DNA of 26,069 nucleotides from CAYTSA01 sp964440345. Its GTDB lineage: Bacteria > Desulfobacterota > Desulfovibrionia > Desulfovibrionales > Desulfovibrionaceae. The position numbers and the translations under genes are program-made. This document shows, piece after piece, positions 8,594 to 15,749 of this stretch (the first letter of the stretch is position 1; each line of letters begins with the position of its first letter). The stretch is taken from NCBI GenBank assembly GCA_964440345.1, contig CAYTSA010000051.1, positions 1 through 26,069 of the forward strand, read 5' to 3'. The notes under the pieces are model-generated. The model had not been told where the DNA came from. It worked only from the letters and a program-made list of their open reading frames with translations, and did not search any database.

Positions 8594-8608
8594 GATTACG
8601 AACTATCC

Positions 8609-9622
8609 TTACACGTTGAACCGAAACTCCACGATGTCGGCGTCCTTGACGATATATTCCTTGCCCTCCAACCGGGTCAGGCCCAGTTCTTTGCATTTCT
8701 TGAAGGTCCCATTGGCGATGAAGTCATCATAGGCTGTGACCTCGGCCCGGATGAAGCCCTTCTGAAAATCAGTGTGGATGACCCCGGCTGCTTCAGGCGC
8801 GGTGGAGCCGGCGCGCACAGGCCAGGAGCGGACTTCCTTTTCGCCGGCGGTAAAAAAGGAGATGAGCCCCAGCAGCTGGTAGGTCTTGGCAATGACCCTA
8901 TCCAAGGCCGAGTCGGCCACGCCCAGGTCCTCCAGAAACACGGCCCGTTCTTCCGGGTCCTCTATTTCGGCCAGCTCGCGCTCCAGCTTGGCGGAAACAA
9001 GCACGTGGGCCATGCCCGGCCCGTCTTCAGGCTGATCGAACGAGCCCAGGTCAGACTCGGCCACGTTCCAGGCGTACAAAATGGGTTTCGCGGACAAAAA
9101 TCGGTAGCCGCGCAACTCCGGGGCCGCGGCCAGGTCCGGGTCAATACGCAATGGCTTTTCGTTCTCCAGCATTTCCTGGGCCTTGGTCAGCGCAGCCTCT
9201 TCTTTGGGGTCCACCAGGCTCTTGTTCTTGCGCTTGTCCAGGGCCATCTTTTCCAGCTTTTTTTCCACCACGGCCATATCCGCCACCAGCAGGTCAGTCT
9301 CCACAGAATGGCGCTGCTCCTCTGGGTCGGCCAAACCGGAAAAACTGTCCAGCACGGCCAGGAGGCAGTCATAGGGCCGGATTTCATTGAGCACGCGGTC
9401 GCCCAGGCCTGAGCCCTTGGCCCCGGCGCCTGGGATGTCCAGGTACTCGATTTCGCTGTAGGTCACCTTGCGGGCCTTATAGAATTCTATAAGCGGGTCC
9501 AGCCGCGGCTCCGGGACCTTGACCATGGCTCGGTTGCCGGCGGCTGCCGCCGTGGGGCCGGCCAAGGCGGCGAACAGGTCGCTCTTGCCCGCGCCGGATG
9601 ATCCAATTATTGCTGTTTTCAT
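8609..9622 (-). CDS. ychF: YchF/Obg-like GTPase or ATPase (DUF933 C-terminal domain)
   Basis: A 337-residue TRAFAC P-loop NTPase of the YchF/OLA1 subfamily. The P-loop GSSGAGKS is at residues 7-14, unlike the GxPNVGKS of canonical YchF. A G3-like DIPGAGAKGSGLG near residue 62 and WNVAESD in place of NKxD suggest relaxed nucleotide specificity, as in other YchF proteins. The C-terminal TGS/DUF933 domain is clear (GLISFFTAGEKEVRSW and HTDFQKGFIRAEV). The ATG at 9622 has AAGGA 9 bases before it; an upstream extension to 9679 is not supported. The divergence from normal YchF suggests a paralogue; the symbol is for the family. Confidence 0.85.
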   Translation of the reverse strand: MKTAIIGSSGAGKSDLFAALAGPTAAAAGNRAMVKVPEPRLDPLIEFYKARKVTYSEIEYLDIPGAGAKGSGLGDRVLNEIRPYDCLLAVLDSFSGLADPEEQRHSVETDLLVADMAVVEKKLEKMALDKRKNKSLVDPKEEAALTKAQEMLENEKPLRIDPDLAAAPELRGYRFLSAKPILYAWNVAESDLGSFDQPEDGPGMAHVLVSAKLERELAEIEDPEERAVFLEDLGVADSALDRVIAKTYQLLGLISFFTAGEKEVRSWPVRAGSTAPEAAGVIHTDFQKGFIRAEVTAYDDFIANGTFKKCKELGLTRLEGKEYIVKDADIVEFRFNV

Positions 9623-9642
9623 GGCGGTGTTCCTTGTAAAAT

Positions 9643-9668
9643 GCGGCAGCCAGCTTGCGCCCTGCCGC
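9643..9668 (-). promoter_or_regulatory. Stem-loop in the ychF leader
   Basis: GCGGCAG (9643-9649) and CTGCCGC (9662-9668) form a perfect 7-bp dyad with a 12-base loop, 21 bases upstream of the ychF start and outside its ribosome site. It would fold in the leader RNA, but no function can be assigned. Confidence 0.35.
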
Positions 9669-9752
9669 CTCTTCTGCAATAGTATGTACTGTAATGGGAT
9701 GAGTTAGGTACCAGTAAACGCGCCGCTTGCAAAGGGTTTTCCGGATGGGGTC

Positions 9753-10112
9753 ATGGACTGGATAACAAGGGATATGGAACTGCGGGCCCGGGCGTTGCAA
9801 GTGCTGGGCGCAGGCGAAGACGACGGCCCCCGGAAGCTGCGCTACAGCTTCCATTTGCGCATGATGGCCTGCCACCCAGACCGCAACCCCCGGCTAGAAA
9901 GGGCTCAGGACCTGGCAGCCCTGGTCAACGAGGCCTTCATGCTGCTCACAGGCAAGCGCAACGACGCGCCCCTGCTCCAGAACGACGGGCTGGTGCAGCT
10001 TATGCTGGACAAGGACCCGGAATCCCTCATCCCGCTGGACGCGCCAACCTACGAAGAGTGGCTGAAGGATCAGTTCGTGAACATGGACGGCAAGTCCATT
10101 TGGGCGTATTGA
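9753..10112 (+). CDS. J-domain protein (DnaJ-like)
   Basis: A 119-residue protein whose residues 12-65 look like a J-domain: an opening helix, the HPD tripeptide at 41-43 within CHPDRNP, and a following helix ending in EAFMLLTGKR. J-domains stimulate DnaK ATPase. There is no Gly/Phe or zinc domain, so this is a small, specialised co-chaperone. It is divergent from ychF. The start is not certain: ATG 9774 is also possible, but the ATG at 9753 keeps a plausible GGATGGGG site. Confidence 0.8.
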   Translation: MDWITRDMELRARALQVLGAGEDDGPRKLRYSFHLRMMACHPDRNPRLERAQDLAALVNEAFMLLTGKRNDAPLLQNDGLVQLMLDKDPESLIPLDAPTYEEWLKDQFVNMDGKSIWAY

Positions 10113-10124
10113 AATTAGGAACTT

Positions 10125-10373
10125 ATGAAATTTGAACTGGTTACCTTCACGCAATACTTTGAACTTGAAGTGTTGCGAAAGCGGCCTTATATTAAAAAAG
10201 ATTGGTGCATTGAAACTGTTATGCATCCTGTCAAATGGGAGCAACAGGAAAACAACCGTTTTCGTTTTTGAGCGTCAATAGATGAGTTGGACGGCCGGTA
10301 TCTTAGAGTAATACCCCTTGAGGATAAGACTGTAATCCACAACGCTTTTCCAGACAGGAGATTCACGCCGTGA
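10125..10373 (+). pseudogene. DUF4258-like small protein interrupted by an in-frame TGA
   Basis: An ATG at 10125 (AGGA site 6 bases upstream) opens 48 residues ending in ...NNRFRF, then TGA at 10269-10271. The same frame continues for 33 more codons to a TGA at 10371-10373, reading IDELDGRYLRVIPLEDKTVIHNAFPDRRF. This is natural protein sequence with a pattern I know from the small proteins that precede DUF2283 genes, in which the stop position would be Trp (TGG to TGA). The final TGA overlaps the GTG of the next gene, so the pair was translationally coupled. It is most simply a nonsense-mutated toxin-like partner; recoding is possible but unproven. Confidence 0.7.
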
Positions 10374-10588
10374 AAATTGCCTACTATGAAGAGACTGACA
10401 GTCTCTATATTGATCTGGCGGAAAACGTAAGCGCTGAGAGCCTTGAAATTTCCGAAGGCGTGGTGATCGACTATGACTCTACTGGCAACATTGTCGGCAT
10501 TGACATCGATAACGCCAGCCGAAAGCTCCAATTGAAAAAGCTATCCACTAGTGGATTGCCACTGAACCCGCCTGCAGAGAGTCTGTAA
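10370..10588 (+). CDS. DUF2283 family protein
   Basis: A 72-residue protein beginning GTG with AGGAG 9 bases upstream. The sequence MKIAYYEETDSLYIDL and EGVVIDYDSTGNIVGIDIDNAS is the DUF2283 hallmark. Members are often encoded right after a DUF4258-type gene and are thought to form toxin-antitoxin-like pairs; the function is not settled. Here the upstream partner is broken by a TGA, while this gene remains intact, as expected if it were the antidote or simply harmless. Confidence 0.9.
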   Translation: MKIAYYEETDSLYIDLAENVSAESLEISEGVVIDYDSTGNIVGIDIDNASRKLQLKKLSTSGLPLNPPAESL

Positions 10589-10683
10589 CACGAGCACAAC
10601 TTGGCTCACATACCATTTCATGCTCATGATTGCTCTCAGGTTCTGAACGTTTAGCCGCAACAACACCTCACAGGAGCCCATAC

Positions 10684-12330
10684 ATGTCCCTACACCCGCT
10701 CGCCGGCAAGCCTGCCCCGGAAGAACTGCTCATCGACGTTCCCAAGCTCGTCACCGCATTTTTCACCAACAAACCCGACCCTGACGATCCCTGCCAGCAG
10801 GTTTGCTTCGGCACGTCCGGGCACAGAGGCTCCGCCTTTACCAACAGCTTCAATGAGGAGCACATCGCAGCCGTGGCCCAGGCCGTGGCCGAGCACCGCG
10901 CCTCCCGAAACATTACCGGCCCCTTGTTCATGGGCAAGGACACCCACGCCCTGTCTGAGCCGGCCGCGGCTGTGGCCCTGGAGGTTTTTGCGGCCAACGG
11001 CGTGCACGTGCGCATACAGGAAGGCGGAGGCTACACGCCCACGCCAGTCATCTCCCACGCCATTCTTACGTGGAACCGCGGCAACGGTCCCAAGGCGGAC
11101 GGGGTGGTCATCACCCCTTCGCACAACCCCCCGGCTGACGGCGGGTTCAAGTACAACCCCCCGCATGGCGGCCCGGCCGGCGCTGACACAACCAAAGCTA
11201 TACAGGACCGGGCCAACGAGCTGCTGGCTGGCGGCCTGCGCGGCGTGAAGCGCATAGCCTACGAGCGAGCCCTGAAGGAAGAGACCACCCGCATGCACGA
11301 CTACGTGCAGCCCTATGTGGACGATCTGAAAAACGTGGTGGACATGCAGGCCATCGCCGGCGCCGGGCTGAAGATAGGCGTGGACCCCATGGGCGGCTCC
11401 GGCATTGCATACTGGGAGCCTATAGCAGAGCACTACGGCCTGGACCTGGAGCTGGTCTCCACCCGGGTGGACCCCACATTCTCGTTTATGACTGTGGACA
11501 AGGACGGCAAGATTCGCATGGACTGCTCCTCGCAGTACGCCATGGCCTCGCTTATAGGCTTGAAGGACCGCTTCGACATTGCCTTTGGCAACGATCCGGA
11601 CTTTGACCGGCACGGCATAGTCACGCAGGCTGGCCTGATGAACCCCAACCACTATATCGCCGCGGCAGTGTGGCGATTGTTCCAGACACGCGGCCGTTGG
11701 CGCAGCGACGCAGCCATAGGCAAAACCCTGGTCACCAGCTCCATCATCGACCGTATCGCAGCGCATCTGAACCGCCGGCTGGCAGAGGTCCCCGTGGGCT
11801 TCAAGTGGTTTGTGGACGGCCTGCTCGCAGGCGAGTACGGCTTTGGCGGCGAAGAAAGCGCCGGCGCGTCCTTTCTGCGCTTTGACGGCTCTGTCTGGAC
11901 CACAGACAAGGATGGAATCATCATGAACCTGCTGGCCGCGGAAATAACCGCCGCCACAGGCAAGGACCCGCAACAGCACTATTTCGAGCTGACGCAACAG
12001 TTTGGCGCGCCAATCTACGAACGGCTGCAGGCGTCGGCCGGCCCGGAGCGCAAGGCGGCCTTCAAGCAGCTAAGCCCGGACATGATCACCGCCACATCCA
12101 TGGCCGGCGAGCCCATCACCCAGGTGCTGACCAAGTCGCCGGAAGGCGGCAACCCCCTGGGCGGACTCAAAGTATGTACGGAAAACGGCTGGTTCGCGGC
12201 CCGGCCTTCCGGCACCGAGGACATTTACAAGATATACACCGAAAGCTTCAAGGGAACCGAACATTTGAAGCAGCTGCAAGACGAGGCCCAGGCCATAGTG
12301 GACGCTGCGTTCACGGCAGCGGGGGTGTAG
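10684..12330 (+). CDS. pgm: Phosphoglucomutase, alpha-D-glucose phosphate-specific
   Basis: A 548-residue enzyme interconverting glucose 1-phosphate and glucose 6-phosphate, feeding glycogen and envelope sugar synthesis. The phosphoserine is Ser146 in TPSHNPPADGGFKYNPP. The magnesium loop DPDFDRHG has Asp304, Asp306 and Asp308, the sugar-binding loop GFGGEESAG is near residue 386, and the phosphate-binding RPSGTEDIYKIY is near residue 508. I start at ATG 10684 (CAGGAG site 7 bases before); the open frame extends upstream to 10630 without family similarity. The product is full length. Confidence 0.97.
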   Translation: MSLHPLAGKPAPEELLIDVPKLVTAFFTNKPDPDDPCQQVCFGTSGHRGSAFTNSFNEEHIAAVAQAVAEHRASRNITGPLFMGKDTHALSEPAAAVALEVFAANGVHVRIQEGGGYTPTPVISHAILTWNRGNGPKADGVVITPSHNPPADGGFKYNPPHGGPAGADTTKAIQDRANELLAGGLRGVKRIAYERALKEETTRMHDYVQPYVDDLKNVVDMQAIAGAGLKIGVDPMGGSGIAYWEPIAEHYGLDLELVSTRVDPTFSFMTVDKDGKIRMDCSSQYAMASLIGLKDRFDIAFGNDPDFDRHGIVTQAGLMNPNHYIAAAVWRLFQTRGRWRSDAAIGKTLVTSSIIDRIAAHLNRRLAEVPVGFKWFVDGLLAGEYGFGGEESAGASFLRFDGSVWTTDKDGIIMNLLAAEITAATGKDPQQHYFELTQQFGAPIYERLQASAGPERKAAFKQLSPDMITATSMAGEPITQVLTKSPEGGNPLGGLKVCTENGWFAARPSGTEDIYKIYTESFKGTEHLKQLQDEAQAIVDAAFTAAGV

Positions 12331-12352
12331 CCGGCTGTTGTCCAACAGCCGG
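12331..12352 (+). terminator. Stem-loop immediately after pgm
   Basis: CCGGCTGTT and AACAGCCGG form a perfect 9-bp stem with a 4-base loop, starting on the base after the pgm stop. There is no T run after it, so it may stabilise the 3' end rather than terminate by itself. Confidence 0.45.
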
Positions 12353-12473
12353 ACGCCCCGCCTGCCGCTTCTGCACAAAGGTGATGCCCTGCTCCAGTCC
12401 TTTATTGGTGACGGTTTCTTTCTTTAACAACTTGTTAGAGCGAGAGGATTGAAACAACGCCGGAGAACGCCAT

Positions 12474-13685
12474 ATGCTCATAGAATACCCAGCTCGTTGT
12501 ACACATGATGCATACGGGTCCGTTCTCGTGCAGTTTGTGGACCTGGAAGATACGTTTACCTCTGGCGATACGGAAGAAGACGCGCTGTTCAACGCCGCCG
12601 AAGTATTGACTGGCATGCATCGCCGCCTCATTTGCTGCATTATCCTGGGAATACTGCTCATGGCTTCTGCAACAGCCCGCGCCGATCTTATCGTCATGGC
12701 TGCTCCGTTGCACGACGACGCCTACTACGCCGGAAAGATCGACGCCATTGTCCAGTTTCACATCGATTTTGCCAGTTCTCTGTCCGAGGGCGACCAGGCC
12801 CTGGTGCTCACGGACAGCACGCTAAGCAAAGACTATGTTTCCGCTCTGGGACAAGACGCCGTCCTTACTGCGGCCATGCTGGACATCTGGATACGCGACT
12901 TCGCGGCTGTGAATCCTGACAACCCGCTGCTCTTTCGCTACACTGCCGCGGGCCAGGGCGGCGGCGCTCAGGGCCAAGCCGCCGCAGACGCCGTGCAGCA
13001 GCGTTTTTTACAGCTGGCCGAAGCTGCCGGGCTGGAGTTTGCGCAGACCACGCTGCTCAACGACGGCGGCAATTTTGTGGAAGACGGCCAGGGCCAGGCT
13101 ATACTCAGCCGCAAGTTCTTGCGGGACAACTCGCTTTCCGAAACCCAGGCGCGAAAGGCGCTGCAAGCCCTCAGCAGCGCGGAGCACATCGCCTTTATTG
13201 AATCTGACGAGCAAGGCGGCTTGGAACACGCTGACGGGGTTGTCATGTTCGCAGGGCCCAATACCGTGCTCGCCAACGAATACCCGGACGCCCCCGCCTT
13301 TGCCGCGCACTTGCAGTCGTACCTGCGCACAGGCTTGCCGGACGCGTCCATTCACGAACTGGCCAACGCCTACACTCCAGGAGACGTTCACGACCCGCGG
13401 TTCGGCTCAGCCTGCGGCTTGTACGTCAATGCCGTGGTCACAGAAAACGCCATATACGTTCCACAGTTCGGTTACCCGGATGACGCCGCGGCTCTGGAGC
13501 AAATACGCCAGGCGGCGACCCTGCCTGTGGTTCCGGTTGCCGCTTCCGGGGTATGCGCCATGGGCGGCAGCGTGCGTTGCCTCACCTGGCAGGTCCGCGG
13601 CGATAATGCGAAAAAATTGCTGCGCTACGCCAGAGCCCAGCGTGCGCACAACTCCGGGCCTGTATCCGTGTTGTTGGAGAAATGA
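12474..13685 (+). CDS. HicB-like N-terminal segment fused in frame to an exported agmatine/peptidylarginine deiminase-like protein
   Basis: One frame of 403 residues. Residues 1-47 resemble the opening of HicB antitoxins (MLIEYPA..., QFVDLED, SGDTEEDALFNAAEVL). From Met48 (ATG 12615) a signal peptide follows, with HRR then the hydrophobic ICCIILGILLMASATARA. The rest fits the agmatine deiminase / PAD_porph fold: WIRDF near 139, LNDGGNFVEDG near 195, EHADG with His252 and Asp254, SACGLYVNAVVTENAIYVPQFG near 312, and catalytic Cys369 in GGSVRCLTW. It probably acts in the periplasm on agmatine or arginyl substrates. With the fused start the signal peptide would be internal, so Met48 is the likelier real start; GGAG precedes the ATG at 12474. 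No hicA is seen upstream. Confidence 0.75.
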   Translation: MLIEYPARCTHDAYGSVLVQFVDLEDTFTSGDTEEDALFNAAEVLTGMHRRLICCIILGILLMASATARADLIVMAAPLHDDAYYAGKIDAIVQFHIDFASSLSEGDQALVLTDSTLSKDYVSALGQDAVLTAAMLDIWIRDFAAVNPDNPLLFRYTAAGQGGGAQGQAAADAVQQRFLQLAEAAGLEFAQTTLLNDGGNFVEDGQGQAILSRKFLRDNSLSETQARKALQALSSAEHIAFIESDEQGGLEHADGVVMFAGPNTVLANEYPDAPAFAAHLQSYLRTGLPDASIHELANAYTPGDVHDPRFGSACGLYVNAVVTENAIYVPQFGYPDDAAALEQIRQAATLPVVPVAASGVCAMGGSVRCLTWQVRGDNAKKLLRYARAQRAHNSGPVSVLLEK

Positions 13686-13760
13686 CAGGCTCTCAGCCCC
13701 TGGATACGTTACAAAATCGAAGCATTGCTGTGGAGTAGCTGTAAAGAGTCTGACGCCGGA

Positions 13761-14063
13761 TCACTTTTCCTCGGATTCCCATTCTGCTTCAGCTTGTTCG
13801 GCGGGCGTAGGCTCGCCAATGGACTTCAGGTACTTGTCCCGGCATTCGTAACTGCAGAAACGGTGCAGCTCTTCCCCTTGCCGCACGCGGATGTCGCCGT
13901 CCACGGGGATGTATTTGCCGCAGATGGGATCCTTGACCATGTCGCCGGTTTTGATCTTGTGATCCTGTTCCTTGTTGGCGACCTGGGTCTTTTTTTTCTT
14001 GTCCATGGTGAACATCTTGTACAGGATAAACCCGGCGACGATAATGACGATCCAACGCAGCAT
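13761..14063 (-). CDS. Membrane-anchored YHS/TRASH-like metal-binding protein
   Basis: A 100-residue protein with an N-terminal membrane segment (WIVIIVAGFILYKMF) and a cytoplasmic or periplasmic domain with CGKYIPVDGDIRV and FCSYECRDKYL, a YHS/TRASH-like arrangement of Cys residues able to bind metal. An acidic tail follows. AAGGAGAG lies just before the ATG. It is convergent with the deiminase gene. Metal sensing or storage is plausible but unproven. Confidence 0.75.
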   Translation of the reverse strand: MLRWIVIIVAGFILYKMFTMDKKKKTQVANKEQDHKIKTGDMVKDPICGKYIPVDGDIRVRQGEELHRFCSYECRDKYLKSIGEPTPAEQAEAEWESEEK

Positions 14064-14103
14064 ACTTCTCTCCTTGCTCTAAAAACCCCAGGCGGCTTAT
14101 GTG

Positions 14104-14604
14104 TTACGATTGTGTGATGCGCCGATTATGGACGCGGAATGCAATTTTGGCAATGGCGGATTCCATAGGCTCCCTATTCGGAAACACCAGGTCCGGCGCC
14201 AGGTCTCGCAAGGGGACCAGCACAAAGGCCCGCTCCCGCATGCGCGGGTGCGGCACGACCAAATCTGGACAATTCACCACCTCTTCGCCATACAGCAACA
14301 AGTCCAGGTCTATGGCCCGGGGGCCAAAGCGCACAGCCTCGGGCCCGCGGTCCCGGCCCAGCCGTCGCTCCACTTCCAACAGAATCCGCAACAATTCTTC
14401 CGGCGCCGGTTCGCTGTATAGCCGGGCGACGGCGTTGGCAAACCAGGGCTGGTCCTTCACCCCCTGGGGCTCGGTCCAATAGAGGGGCGACACAGCGTCT
14501 ACCCGTAGCCCTGGCGAATGCTCCAGCAACTGCAGCGCAGCGGCTATGGCCGCCTCGGGGTCGCCCAGGTTGGAGCCCAAACCTATATATACGGGTGACG
14601 CCAT
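14104..14604 (-). CDS. folK: 2-amino-4-hydroxy-6-hydroxymethyldihydropteridine diphosphokinase
   Basis: A 166-residue HPPK that transfers pyrophosphate from ATP to the pterin in folate synthesis. It shows the opening YIGLGSNLGD, the WFANAVA motif, the FGPRAIDLDLLLYG signature near residue 112, and the HPRMRERAFVLVPLRDLAPD block. The ATG overlaps the stop of the marR gene by one base (TGATG), so it is translationally coupled to it, which is not a usual neighbour. It is separated by only 40 bases from the downstream YHS/TRASH-like gene. Confidence 0.96.
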   Translation of the reverse strand: MASPVYIGLGSNLGDPEAAIAAALQLLEHSPGLRVDAVSPLYWTEPQGVKDQPWFANAVARLYSEPAPEELLRILLEVERRLGRDRGPEAVRFGPRAIDLDLLLYGEEVVNCPDLVVPHPRMRERAFVLVPLRDLAPDLVFPNREPMESAIAKIAFRVHNRRITQS

Positions 14605-15089
14605 CAGCAGTTAGAGCAGCGCTTTCCTGAAGTTGGCTTCACAGAGGAAGACTGTGGATGCATGCGGTTGGCCAGCACCTGGAGCAGGCCCGCAGCTTGC
14701 GCTATTTCTCCCTGGTCCAGGCCGCGGGTCAGTTCATTTAACAATTCACGCCAGCGGCTGTTGTGGCTTTCCCAGACAGCTCGCCCCTGGGCAGTAAGGG
14801 AAAGGACTTTTTTTCGCTTGTCGTTGGGGTTGGGACCGCGCGTGATAAGGCCGGCCTCCTGCAGCCTGTCCGCCAAAACGCTGGAGGTGCCCACGGTAAC
14901 GCCCATGCGCGCCGCCAGTTCCTTCACGCCCAGCGGCCCTGCGCTGCCCAGCAGCTGGATGACCCGCTTCTGGGGAACGGTGACGCCCTCTTCGCGCACT
15001 TCACCCTGCTCCCAAGCGCATATGCAGCAACTCAACTGCAAAAGGACACTCCCAAAAGAATGGAAAGATGTATCTCCGTGCTGCGTCAT
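14604..15089 (-). CDS. MarR-family transcriptional regulator
   Basis: A 161-residue winged-helix regulator. Helix-turn-helix PLGVKELAARMGVTVGTSSVLADRLQEAGLITRG near residue 75 and the wing DKRKKVLSLTAQGR are clear. Two features are odd: CCICAW near residue 25 and a C-terminal GKRCSNC, so thiol sensing is possible. I chose ATG 15089; a TTG at 15107 would add six residues. The upstream region holds a strong dyad and phased repeats (separate entries), which suggests autoregulation. It is coupled to folK. Confidence 0.9.
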   Translation of the reverse strand: MTQHGDTSFHSFGSVLLQLSCCICAWEQGEVREEGVTVPQKRVIQLLGSAGPLGVKELAARMGVTVGTSSVLADRLQEAGLITRGPNPNDKRKKVLSLTAQGRAVWESHNSRWRELLNELTRGLDQGEIAQAAGLLQVLANRMHPQSSSVKPTSGKRCSNC

Positions 15090-15111
15090 ACAGGACAACT
15101 GCCGCAAAAAG

Positions 15112-15126
15112 GTTTGATTGTCAAAC
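15112..15126. promoter_or_regulatory. Probable MarR operator
   Basis: GTTTGA TTG TCAAAC is a perfect 6-3-6 dyad, 22 bases upstream of the chosen marR start. MarR proteins commonly bind dyads of this size at their own promoters. The adjacent phased repeat array shares its TTGAC/TCAA core. Confidence 0.6.
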
Positions 15127-15130
15127 GTTG

Positions 15131-15175
15131 TTGGCCGCTGTTGACTGTTGTTGACTGTTGTTGACTGTTGTTAAC
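15131..15175. repeat. Phased 10-bp tandem repeat, TTGACTGTTG x3 with degenerate flanks
   Basis: Three exact copies of TTGACTGTTG lie at 15141, 15151 and 15161, flanked in register by TTGGCCGCTG at 15131 and TTAAC at 15171. The unit is one helical turn, so the TTRRC cores face one side of the DNA. This is expected of a cooperative binding site, though simple replication slippage gives the same picture. Confidence 0.75.
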
Positions 15176-15180
15176 CGTCG

Positions 15181-15403
15181 CGGCAGCCGCAGGAAGGTGT
15201 ATCCTTGCCCGTGAATGCTTCGCACTCCAGCCCCCCCCAAAACTGGCAGAATCCTTGCCCTGTAGGCCGCCGGCGCAGTCCTTGGCGCAGATATGACCCC
15301 CGAAGCAGCCCTGACAAAAACCATGTATGTGCTAGACAAGGAAAATGACCCGCAGAAAGCAGCAGCACTGATGCAAACGCCGTTGCGCGGGGAGATGAGG
15401 TAA
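15181..15403 (+). pseudogene. Decayed C-terminal fragment of L-asparaginase
   Basis: From ATG 15293 a 36-residue frame reads MTPEAALTKTMYVLDKE...AALMQTPLRGEMR, matching the C-terminal helix and MQT(P/N)LRGE end of bacterial asparaginases. Upstream in the same frame AAGAVLGAD fits, but TAG at 15263-15265 interrupts it. Further up, EGVSLPVNASHSS fits the family in another frame, the shift falling at a run of eight C (15231-15238). Only the last quarter of the gene remains, with one frameshift and one stop, so it is not functional. The similarity is by eye. Confidence 0.55.
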
Positions 15404-15670
15404 TCGTTTACAATTCATGCGCATTTGATTCAAACGGAAGATGATTGGCCACTTCAGGACAGTTCCGAGACGTCAACGCCAAGTCCTTCAGCCTTTCGCG
15501 ACATCTTCAAGCGAAACGGCAATGGCCGCATATGCCATGAGCTCTACAGCAGTTTCCCGGGCCTGTACTTTCAGGGCGTTCATGTTTTGCGGCATTATAA
15601 GGCTCCAGAAAAGAAAAAACGACGGCCAAATCGTTACTGGTGAAAGGGCGCCTGACAGCACTCGATTTCC
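15404..15670. other. Gap downstream of the asparaginase remnant
   Basis: No conserved gene is evident. The only candidate is the small minus-strand ORF listed separately. The gap separates the remnant from the rubrerythrin terminator. Confidence 0.5.
15488..15595 (-). CDS. Possible small ORF of unknown function
   Basis: A 35-residue frame from ATG 15595 with TGGAG 7 bases upstream. The sequence MPQNMNALKVQARETAVELM is helix-prone and less chance-like than most short frames. After its stop, a +1 frame continues in sensible sequence (LKDLALTSRNCPEVANHL), so it may be a broken or shifted short gene. I do not recognise it. Confidence 0.3.
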   Translation of the reverse strand: MPQNMNALKVQARETAVELMAYAAIAVSLEDVAKG

Positions 15671-15711
15671 AAAAAAAATACGCCCGCGCAGCACAACACT
15701 GCGCAGGCGTG
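15671..15711 (-). terminator. Rho-independent terminator of rubrerythrin
   Basis: On the minus strand ACGCCTGCGCAG and CTGCGCGGGCGT form a 12-bp stem with a 7-base loop, followed by a run of eight T. It lies about 40 bases past the rubrerythrin stop. Confidence 0.92.
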
Positions 15712-15749
15712 TAACGGTCTTACAAAAAACATGCTGTGGTGTTAGACAA

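Noticed and set aside
8480..9412. 310-residue plus-strand open frame
   Set aside because: Antisense to ychF and the EamA gene; composition is that of a shadow frame.
10690..11997. 435-residue minus-strand open frame
   Set aside because: It lies antisense to pgm, is rich in Gly, Val and His in the way of GC-rich shadow frames, and shows no family motifs.
15121..15339. 72-residue minus-strand ORF across the repeat array
   Set aside because: Its C-terminus is encoded by the 10-bp repeats, it has no family similarity, and plus-strand asparaginase remnants explain the region.
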